From Mactromeris polynyma (taxonomy: Eukaryota; Mollusca; Bivalvia; Venerida; Mactridae), in assembly GCA_032209605.1 (NCBI GenBank), contig JASFXZ010000039.1:3286001-3350000 (forward strand): a stretch of 64,000 bases of DNA, written 5' to 3'. The notes under the pieces are model-generated. The model saw nothing but the letters and a program-made list of their open reading frames with translations, did not search any database and had not been told where the DNA came from. The position numbers and the translations under genes were made by a program. Positions 14,901-26,900 of the stretch are shown in pieces (the stretch's first letter is position 1; the number at the start of each line of letters is the position of its first letter).

Positions 14901-17900
14901 TACACAATACAATGCCTCCTCACACATTCACAAGATAATGCCTCCTCACACATTCACAAGATAATGCATCCTCACACATACACAAGATAATGCATCCTCA
15001 CACATACACAAGATAATGCCTCCTCACACATTCACAAGATAATGCCTCCTCACACATTCACAAGATAATGCCTCCTCACACATACACAAGATAATGCCTC
15101 CTCACACATACACAAGATAATGCCTCCTCACACATACACAAGATAATGCCTCCTCACACATACACAAGATAATGCCTCCTCACACATACTCTAGGGAAAC
15201 AATAGTCTACGAAACATAAGGGACTTGGGTGGTGCAGGTGTTAACATGTTTGGGAACATGTGAGCAAGAAATGATCTGGTCGACCATCACACACAGTTAT
15301 GGAGAAATTAGAGGGACAGCAAGGGGACAAAGGATTGGTGGGATGGATGACTTCACTGGACGAAGCAAGAAAGCCAGGCGACCCGGGCCAAAAAGGAAAA
15401 GGGTGGAAAGCACATGAACATTAAATGAGCGCTGATATGGGATTTACAATCTCTTCTGTTAGTGATGTCATTTCAAGAAGACGCAACATGTGATATCACT
15501 TTTTGCATGCAGGAATCAATATTTACTCTATAAGGTCACTTCATTTTCTTATTGCCATATAGGGCAAATATTGCTTATTGCCAGTACATGGTGATGTCAC
15601 ATGTGAGGTTTTCTGGAAAATGACATCACTTAAGGAAGAGGTTGGAAATTGTACAACGGTGCTCAAATTGTGAACTTAACATACATCTAAAACAAACAAC
15701 AATAGACCATTTGTCTCCTAGGGTGATAAGATACCTCCTAAGTATACAATCTTCATTTACCATTGATTATTTCAGCATCAATGTCGTTCAGACGATGTAC
15801 ATTTACCATTGATTATTTCAGCATCAATGTCGTTCAGACGATGTACATTTACCATTGTTTATATCAGCATCAATGTCGTTCAGACGATGTACATTTACCA
15901 TTGATTATTTCAGCATCAATGTTGTTCAGACGATGTACATTTACCATTGATTATTTCAGCATCAATGTCGTTCAGTCGATGTACATTTACCATTGATTAT
16001 TTCAGCATCAATGTCGTTCAGACGATGTACATTTACCATTGATTATTTCAGCATCTATGTCGTGCAGACGATGTACATTTATCATTGATTATTTCAGCAT
16101 CAATGTCGTTCAGACGATGTACATTTACCATTGATTATTTCAGCATCAATGTCGTTCAGACAATGTACATTTACCATTGATTATTTCAGCATCAATGTCG
16201 TTCAGACGATGTTGCTATGGTGTTCAATCATGAGTCGCCTTTATCCGCCGCTGGAACACGAGACTTTGATCTGTCGGCTGTCGATACTTTAGCAGATGCA
16301 ATCCTTGCTGAACAGTTTGAATCAAAATTTCAACCTGGGTAATTCTATCCAAATATTCTACCATAACCGTACCGTTATGTATTGCAATGACTTATTTTAT
16401 GAGTAAAATTGTAAAAAAAAATTCATTCACATGATTGTATAACTATAATTTATTACTTCTAAAGCTTGAAATATATCACTTATAGTCTGTCATTCATTTA
16501 TTGTAATAATACATTCAAAGAAAATACCATTATATTCAACACTAAACATTAATAAATAACGATTAATCAAAGATTCACACTCCAATCAAAGCTCGATGAT
16601 GACTGCTGTATACATCATTTCATATCCTAAACCACATGAAATCATAAATTGTAGTATCGTGCATTTCAAAATTTAAGATTTCAAATTTTTTGGTTGAAAT
16701 GATTAAATTTATGATTCCGTTGTTCTCGACTCCTCAAATTGGTTTGAAATGGTAAAAACATGTATTGTGAATCTGATGACTTTCACAATTTCATTATTTC
16801 ATCCAAGTATTTACATGGTAGCAGGGTATGAAATTATTATATGAAATTTATGAATAAAGAAGTCTGCATTGGTCTTCGTGAGTTCCTTATCATATACAAT
16901 GTACAAAATATCATTGAGTTGTTATCATATGTTTTACAGGTGGTCAGCAGTTGGTGGCCATGTTGATATTAATTGTGGTACAATCTACTCGGATAATGCT
17001 ATGGTGTTTGATGGGCCGGGTAAACAGAGGAAAATATGTACACCTTTAGTTGATACCAGGAAAGCTGGCAATGTCAGATTCTACTTTGGAATGGGTAGGC
17101 TTTATTGTTATATAAGTTCACTGTAATTGTAGTGAAAACAAAGGAGAAATGGGTCTGAAACTTGAGATTAATCTCAAATCTAATATCTGCGTTTAATTGG
17201 TCTCAAGATTATGGAATTACTTGTACAATTATACTCTGTGATATGATTAACCTGATTGTTAATTTAATCATATAAACAATATGTATTTTAGCAAATGCAA
17301 AGACCTAAATACCATAGATGCGCTACTAGTATGGACCGTAGAACGAAGTCTCGTTCGTTCACTCGACGATCCGTGAAACGAAACAGGTGCGCGAGATTTG
17401 GAAAACTGCTAGACGTCGCTATTTTGTATTGCATTTCAAAACACAGTTTGGACAGTTTTTAAACCATTATTTTCTTAAAGAAGCTTTCAATGATAAAAAG
17501 TTAATATAAGTAAAGATCCTTTACTCCAAAAAAAGACCTAAAAGACGTTTTAGGTCTTTGCTCGAATGAAAAGCCGAATCACGCCTCTGAATTTCGGTCG
17601 CAAATTTATTCATGTCTCGTACAAATCGGGCACTTTATTTATTCTTATCAAACGATAAATCCTTGTATTAAGTCAAAGCATATTAAAAATATTAGGTTAC
17701 AATATATTCAAGTTTGTGCATTAACAGCATTCAAGTAATCATAGGTAGCGAATTTACGCTGCACACGCTGAAGCGTAATTTCTTCACAGACTCACGTTAA
17801 GTTTCCTATCAATTCTCCGATTTTCACAATAAGAACCATATATCTAACTTACCCAAATGTAAAAAGCAATCTTTTAGGACGTCAAATCCTCAAAAAAATG

Positions 17901-20900
17901 TGTTTAATATTTATAGTTTTTCCAGAAACGGCGATCAAACAATCCAAAATAAAAAAAATCACAACAATATATAACTATATTTCTAAACAGGTCGGTTATT
18001 TCCGCTTCATTTATGGATATTTCATCAATTTCTAATTGTACTAATACACTTCCATGTCAATTAAATATTTTAAAAGGATGCTGTGAAAAACAATCTGTGT
18101 TCGCATAATCTTAAAATTGTGTAAAGATCAATTAAACAAATGATGTAATTCACGCGAGCATGTCATGTTTGTGTACACAAGTCGTCTATTTTCCCCAGCA
18201 CAAGGGTGTGAAAAATAAAAATTTAGTAGGTCAAAGCAATTTATTTATTGTCTGTGTAACAGGGTGGTGACAGCAATTTAATTCTGAACAAGAATTAACA
18301 TTAAAAAATGTCGGAAGAGGCTGGTTTAATCGTTGAAATATGACAGACGTTGAAACCCGATTGTGTTTATTACAAATTGAGATCACAGACTGATATGACC
18401 TAATCATTTCAATTATCAAAGGCAATTATTCTATCAAACAGGATAAGCAGTATGAATTAACACATAACAAAGATCTCCTGGGGTTTTATGACTCTTGTGT
18501 TTTTACAGCTGACACCTAGGGCAATTTTCAATTACAGTAGTGACCAGTGGAACTAATCTGCCGAGGGCGTGGTTTATGAATTGCAAAACAATAGGCATTG
18601 ACTAATCAAATTAATTAAAACACAAGAAAATTCATTTATTACTGTCAATTATCAATTTATGTGAGAACACAGAAACTGTTTAAACATTGAAATTAAATGG
18701 CCAGCCGCGAAAGACGTCTAAAATATTTTATGGATTTTAGCGCTATGTGCCATTTTCATAAGAGATTCCTTTAAAAGTAACTATAAACAATATATATTTA
18801 GTCTGAGTATGAATAACAAAACAGACAGAGAGTTTCATATTTTCTTTTGACAACAATATATTGTTTTTAGTCTACGTCTGCCGTTAACATCTTATCGATG
18901 CGCCATATCTGGTAACGTTAACCTGCTCTCGCGAGATTTCATTTGCCGCGAGAGTTTACGATATCTGACCGAGTAGCGCATCTGTGGTATTTAGGTCTTT
19001 GGCAAATGATATGATATTTGAGCGTTGAGATTGTTCTTATGGTGTATAAAGTTAGACTCTGCATGGGCATGATTTCAAAGTTGTTTTTTTTATCAAAGAA
19101 ATATCTGCATTTGTGAAACATTATGGTATATGGTCATCTATAATTCAAGGAGTTGTAACATTAACTTACTGGTTATTTTCCAATTTGACTGATTATGTCA
19201 CATACTGACTCATTATTTCCATTTTGACTGGTTATGCCATATACTGGACTTGTTGTTTCCATTTTGACTGGTAATGTCATTTACTGACTGGTTATATCCA
19301 GGTTGACTGGTTACATCACAAACTGACTCGTTATTTTCAATTTGACTGGCTGTGACATTTAGTGACTGGTTATCTCCAGTTTGACTGGTTACATCACATT
19401 CTGACTGATTATCTCCATTTTGACTGATTATGTCATATACTGACTGGTTATCTCCAGTTTGACTGGTTATGTCACATACTGACTGGCTATCTCCAGTTTG
19501 ACTGGTTATGTCACATACTGACTGGTTATCTCCAGTTTGACTGGTTATGTCACATACTGACTGGTTATCTCCAGTTTGACTGGTTATGTCATATACTGAC
19601 TGGTTATCTCCAGTTTGACTGGTTATGTCACATACTGACTGGCTATCTCCAGTTTGACTGGTTACATCACATTCTGACTGATTATCTCCATTTTGACTGA
19701 TTATGTCATATACTGACTGGTTATCTCCATTTTGACTGATTATGTCATATACTGACTGGTTATCTCCAGTTTGACTGGTTATGTCACATACTGACTGGCT
19801 ATCTCCAGTTTGACTGGTTACATCACATTCTGACTGATTATCTCCATTTTGACTGATTATGTCATATACTGACTGGTTATCTCCAGTTTTACTGGTTATG
19901 TCACATACTGACTGGCTATCTCCAGTTTGACTGGTTATGTCACATACTGACTGGTTATCTCCAGTTTGACTGGTTATGTCACATACTGACTGGTTATCTC
20001 CAGTTTGACTGGTTATGTCACATACTGACTGGCTATCTCCTGTTTGACTGGTTACATCACATACTGACTGGTTATCTCCAGTTTGACTAGTTACATACTA
20101 AATTGACTGATTTTTGCCATTTTGACTGTTTACATCACAAAGTGACTGATTTTCTTCAAATCGATTGGTTACAGCACATACTGACTGATTTTCTCCATTT
20201 TGACTGGTTATTTCAGGGTCTGGTGGTTGCCATGGTGGCGATGTAGATAAAGCTGAAGTTATTGTGTTTGTAGAAGATGAATATGACCACACTTTGTATA
20301 TCATAGAAAAACTGAGTGTAGGATCGTACAGGGTAAATATACATTCATGTACATGTATGATGTTATGATGCCAACACTTTGATAGCCTGAACACTACCAC
20401 CTTTACTGTATGTGCCTAAATGTCGTGTGCAAGACCTTCACTAAATTATTGATCTTTACATCATACTTCAAATACCACTTCGGGGGCATTCGTACAGTGA
20501 TAGCTTTTGTTAAGTTTGCGTAATTTGCGTGTTGAACAAGTATGTGTTATGAAGATTGTTTATTATGGTTACTTCACAGTTCTCCCAATCTGCTGTCTAC
20601 AATGTACCGATTCATAAAATACATGTACATCTAAATATGTGATTTTTTAGGAGCCTCAACTTGTGTCGTTGCCGTTATCTGTAACGGACAAACAAGCGCA
20701 AGCACGTATCTGTTGGTTACAGAAGTACACCGGAGGGGAAGGTTACAATGTCTGGGCGTTAGATAACATTGAGATTTTGCCCACATTTCCGGAGAAATCA
20801 TTGCCTGACAAAGATAAAATGACGCAGTTTTCTATGAACTTACAATGTGGAAGCACACCAGACAAGAATGAGTATGTTGTATTGAATAGATGTTGCCATT

Positions 20901-23900
20901 GTATAGAGAAATCTCTATTACAAAATAAAAAATGTTTGCTTGGCTGAGAAAACAGGAGTTGTTCTATGAAATTATGAATTGAATTTGTAAAAAATTTGTA
21001 ACTTAACTCTTGTGGTAAGACAATGAACACACTGTTTTGTCCAAGTTGTTCAATTAGGCATGTTAAAGTACCATTATTCATGATGAAGTGATGACACTGG
21101 AAAGTATTAACCTAGAAATTCCTGATTTTAGTTGTGATTAATTTTGGTCCAGCTTGCTGTTTTAGAGCCTTTAAAACTACCCGAAGTACAATAACAAAAG
21201 CAATAAAATTTATTTTTTCTTGTTATAAATATTCAATACATATTCTAAACCAAAAACATATTTCTACGAGAAAATTCGTACGTGTATCATGGATTTCGTC
21301 CATTGTGCAGAGACATTTTTTTATATCATGGATTTTTTCAATTTTACAGAGTTGCGATGCAATTTTCCACCAATTTTGGAGGGACATGGCATGTATTACA
21401 TGAGTATTGTCTACCTGGTGAATGTAATGGGGAATACTATGCTACTGACTCGCACTTCAATACTGATCAGTTTGAGAGGTTAGTAGAGCTCAACCGGTCA
21501 AATATACGTATACCCAGTAGATTAATAAGTACACTTAAACTTCTTTCCCAAACCACCTTGACATAAAGAACACCTCAATGAGACCATATTTCTATGGATT
21601 AGTGTTTATTGGTTCTTTTTTCAAATTATAACTTGATAATTAGACCACCCCACAATTAAGACTGGCATTCTTCAGAACCAATGATGGTCTTATTATTGAG
21701 GTTTTACCGTATTCCGAATCAATCGTTAACATCATAAGAAAAGCCACGCATTGGTGTTGGAATCAGCTTGTAATAATTTAGGTAATTGAGTTGTTTAAAA
21801 GTTTATTCCATCCTAAATGACATAAATAAAACTTGCTAAAATAACAAGATTTAAATAACCACACCATCTTTAGCAACATTTGAGAAGTATTTTAATAACA
21901 AAATCATAAAATGTTTGTTTCTGAGTGCATATAACTGTTGCTGACTATGTATGTTGATTTTGTAGAATGAAACATGTAGACATTTGTTCAAAATATTTTA
22001 CATCTTCAGTTGGAGAAGATTTACTGCACGCTTGCCGTATGCTGCATTAGTACCGTCTGTTAGATTTCGATGGCGTAAGACATCTCAAGATAAACCAAAC
22101 TGGGCCTTGGACAATGGTACGTACATATAAGAGGTCGTTTGTAGGACAAACAATTGTTGACGATGTATTTGAGATCATCTATTGTACAGCTTATATATTT
22201 ATTTTCATTAGTGAAACAAGTTATTGCAAAATAATTTTAATTACTCTCAATGACTAATTCGTTGGACACCGGGGACGGTACATGCAGCTTATTCAGGAAT
22301 TGTTAAGTTCGAGGTTCAGGTTGGATTTGAACCCACCACCTTTGTCTGGAATCAAGCACTCTTACCTCTCAGTCACTCTGTCTCCCTGTATGTTGAATAA
22401 CTTCTAATCTTGTTGAAATTCATACATAATGCCTCCACATCTATGTTGGGGAGGCACATGGATTTACTCTTGTCCATCCCACAAAGCTTGTGTCCTTCAT
22501 ATCACCTAAACCGCTAGGCCAACAGACTTCAAACTGTATAGGAATGTTATCAGCATGTGAAAGTGTGTACCTGGGGTCCCTATATATAATTATAAGTCTA
22601 AAGGTCAGTCATTTAAGTTCATTTATCCTCCACGTCTGATTTATCTGGGGAAGTTGTCAATGGCTCGTGTGAGATCAGGCTAGCACTGGTTGGAAGCCCA
22701 GAAAGCTGGTGTGGTCTAATCACTGTTGTATATAACTGAAATACTGTTGAAAATTGAAATCATCCTCAAGGTCAAGGATTTAATGATGTATCATAGTGTG
22801 TTAGTTTCATTAAGGTTAATGAAGTATAATCCAAGGTTTTAGATATGTACTTAATGTCATTAAAAACTCAACTTAGCCTTCATTTCGTTCCAAGTGTTCA
22901 ACACGTTTTATTGGTACAAATGTGTAAATTATTCATTAAAATTGGCCCTAGTATTCGTATTTCATGATTGATTAAGTTTAGGACATTTTTTAGTTGCATA
23001 TTTAGTGGCGTTGAGTACACACTGTATATGTAAAGTGTATGTAGTATTTGTTTGTTTTTTTGTTGACTTTAAAATTTGGATTAATGTTGCTGGAAAATTG
23101 TGCTACATATCTCTTGAAGCTTATTGATATGATTTTTGTTATTTCAGTGTTTATTGGAACCTGTGTAGATGGTTGTAACGGACATGGAAAATGTCAGGAG
23201 GATTCTTGCATGTAAATATGTTATGTTATGTTATTTCATTCGCACCAAACGCTTGATAGTCCTATTTTTTACTTATTTATCAAGTTTTATTGCATAAAGT
23301 GATTGTTTACTATGATTTGTAAAGTTTGTTGTTAATCTATAAATAGAGTAGTATTAAAATAGCAATCAGTGTTAAGAGATGCTTTGTATCAATATTTGGA
23401 GATGTTTTCAATTTTTTTACAAGTGAAATCTACTGGAATGTGCGGTTCAAAAGTATGGCATTAAATGCTGTTTGAATTGCACATAATAACGATCATTGTT
23501 TTCATAGTTCTATAATTTTCAATATCGTTTTGTAGTTGTGATTTTGGTTACACTGGTGATACGTGTAAGGAGACGGTCAGACCACATCCCGCAATCCTCA
23601 TGGAGAACTTTGAGGGTCCAAACCTGCTGCTAAGTTCAAGAATTGAATCTATTGAAGGGGCTGTCCTAGGTTATGAGTGTGATGTGTTATCTACCGGCAA
23701 AGCTATTGTTTTTAACAAAGATGGACGTCGAGAATTAGTGACTGGTGAACTTAACACGACTAGTAACTCGTGAGTATTAATTTGAGGATTTTGCACACAA
23801 CTATTGTAAATAAGTTTTAGTGCAGAAACAGTTACATTACTTTTGCCACAAACACTAGAAATAAGCTTTCAATGTGATATTTATAGCTGTATGAATGCTC

Positions 23901-26900
23901 ATACCTATGTGTGTATGTATAGACAGCCAATTTGCATCAATGTGAACTGTGTTTTTCGTCTTGTCATGTATTCTCTGTAGTCTGTACTAGTAAATGGTAA
24001 ATCTGTCATCCCAGTCAGACTGTCCTATGACATAGCATGCTTATGCTTAGAGTCCACTTCAAATAACTTGTCACAAACATTTGCTTAGACATTATGATGA
24101 TGCCTGTCCAAAATGCAGACCATCTTACGTGATGGTCAAGAAAGGTCATTAGGTCTTTAAGTGAGAAACTAGTCTTGTTCTCCTTGCATGCCTGTATTTG
24201 ATATTTATACATTATATTTTGTTCATTTTTCACTAATATTTGTATTCATTTACTTATATAATTCTATTTGTTTTCAGATATTTACAATTCAACATTCGTG
24301 TAGGAAGTAATTCACCAGTATCAGAATGTCCACCACCAACTAAAACAAATGAACTGGTAATACTAGACTATTCATGTGATGGTGGGGTATCCTGGCATTT
24401 ACTGAAAACTTTTAGCATATTTGATTTTAGAAAACCTATGTAAGTACAGTTTCAATTTTTTAAAGCTTATATTTTAAGTGGCTGAATATGCCAAGCATTA
24501 CACTGTGTATTTGGTTACAATATAGCAAGGAAAGTAATGGTCCAATTGTTAATAATAAAGTGTTATCTGCTTTGTCTGGCAGTTTTGAGTTTGGACATGG
24601 AATGGTCATAATCTGTCTGTTAATACACCAGTACAGGTTTTTCTTTGCAACCAGCCCCCTGATAGATTCAAGCGCACTTTTAACATTGTTCACCAGAGTG
24701 TGAAAAAAATTGCAAAGTTGAACATTGCATATTGTGTACATGTTGTTCAGTATGAGCTATTTGTATAGGTGGATACTCCATGGTCCAGTTTCAGATTTAA
24801 CATTTATTACTTTTACTCATATATTGCTTTATGGACATTCACAACACTTAGCTCAGAGCATCCTTGCAAGATCTTTAAGAGCTTCCTTGCAAGAGCTTTT
24901 AGGAGCAGCCTTGCAAGAGCTTTTAGGAGCAGCCTTGCAAGAGCTTTTAGGAGCAGCCTTGCAAGAGCTTTTAGGAGCAGCCTCGCAAGTGCTTTTAGGA
25001 GCAGCCTTGCAAGTGCTTTTAGGAGCAGCCTTGCAAGAGCTTTTAGGAGCAGCCTTGCAAGTGCTTTTAGGAGCAGCCTTGCAAGAGCTTTTAGGAGCAG
25101 CCTCGCAAGAGCATTTGGGAGCAGCCTTGCAAGAGCTTTTAGGAGCAGACTTGCAAGAGCTTTTAGGAGCAGCCTTGCAAGAGCTTTTAGGAGCAGCCTT
25201 GCAAGTGCTTTTAGGAGCAGCCTTGCAAGAGCTTTTAGGAGCAGCCTCGCAAGAGCATTTGGGAGCATCCTTGCAAGAGGATTTAGGAGCAGCCTTGCAA
25301 GTGCTTTTAGGAGCAGCCTTGCAAGAGCTTTTAGGAGCAGCCTCGCAAGAGCATTTGGGAGCATCCTTGCAAGAGGTTTTAGGAGCAGCCTTGCAAGTAC
25401 TTATAGGAGCAGCATTGCAAGAGCTTTTTTCATGGATATGGACTTTCATTCACTATTGTGTGGGATTTACAGTTAAGTATGTCGTCTTTTTTTCTTATTT
25501 AGGTCAGATTCTGTGCAGTTGCCTGATGGTGCCAAAGATACGAGTTGTCAATTCCGTTGGTGGCAGCCACGTCACTCTGGTTACCATCAGGATGTCTGGG
25601 CTCTCGACGATATCAGTCTGAACGATCATTTGTTTAATACATTACATCTACATATGGCTAACCTGGTGGAAATGGACCATGAACTTACTGTATCTCATGG
25701 GAAATTATCTGACAATTACTGCAGAAAAATGAAAAGTATCAGGTTAGTTTGTAAATTATATTGTAAGAAAACTATTAAGACTTTGAAGGGTAAAGAATGT
25801 TTTTGGACCTGGTACTCTTTGTGCAAAGGTGCATTATTGGGTTCTGGTTAAGCTACAGCCTTATTTAAAAAGTCTTTGTTTGCAGTCCTTTGACTCTTTA
25901 TGTGAAGTCGGGTTGGAAGTAGGCAATTGATTTTTCTAAAAACACTTCTTGTGAGTATTTTTTTCGTTATTTCTCTTGATATCAAGACTAAAAATATTGC
26001 TGGTGTTTGGCAATTAAATAACTTTGGAGTGCTGTATTGTTACAGGTAGGTAGGTAGGGAGACTATTTTATGTTAGCCTGAGAGATTTAATCTAAACTGA
26101 ATGTTGTCTCGTCTCTATAGTAAAACTTCAAAACTTCAAACAGTTTTGGCTCAAATACAGTAGATACCTCAAACAGGTTATTAAGTCTCGGCGTAATCCC
26201 TTCTTATTTCATATTATCTAATAGTAGATCACTCGAACAGAGATAGGTCGAACACTCGAACAGGATTGCAGTCCCTAGCTATCATTTCATTCACCATAGA
26301 TAGGTCGAACAATACAATAATTCACACCTTTCATTGACCGCTTAATATTCTATTGTTTGTTGACGGGTAAGATAAGCGATAATTACTTGATGGTTGTATG
26401 ATGTACATGTACAATGTGACAAACAGTTCATGTGTATAAGAATAAACGAATCATTTATTTAAATCTATTTTTGCTTTTCTTTCATTTCTTTTTGATATGC
26501 CAATTTGAAAACGGGCGGTGTCCACATGTTGTCCACTCTCTTTATCAAAGAGTTTTCATCCGATCTTTACCAAACTTAGTGAAAATGTTTGTGGGCATAA
26601 TAGCTCGGCCAAGATCGATAACCAGCCATATCGCTCTAGTCACTCTGGAGTTATCACCCTTTGATTTTGGAAATTACCTAAAATTTGTCTTGTTTTAACT
26701 CTGAGCTCTGACTTATGACAGGCGTATTTTGTGACAGTTAGCCACTCTTGTTAATTATTATTATTACGAATAATGCTGCTACTATTAATCGACGTGCATT
26801 CAGTATGAAAACACAAAAACACACATATGACACGTGTTCAACAAGCTTAGAACACTTGTACCGGGAACAGTCAGTTCGTACATATACACGTATACCGTAG

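Noticed and set aside
12551..15190. Could the regular 26 bp repeats be a CRISPR array?
   Set aside because: Units are directly adjacent without unique spacers and the host is an animal genome; this is a minisatellite.
15229..15417. 62-codon frame after the 26 bp array
   Set aside because: Lies in a dispersed repeat whose other copies do not keep the frame.
15763..15996. 77-codon frame through the 46 bp array as a coding extension of exon 9
   Set aside because: Frame shifts by one each unit and does not join exon 8 to exon 9 in phase; entry from exon 8 at any decoy leads to a stop.
20098..20400. 100-codon minus-strand frame
   Set aside because: Antisense of the end of the 20/40 bp array and exon 11.
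24725..25621. Open frames of 183-298 codons on both strands over the 24 bp array
   Set aside because: A stop-free 24 bp unit gives open frames in several registers at once. The products are pure repeats, and the frames are out of phase with exon 18.
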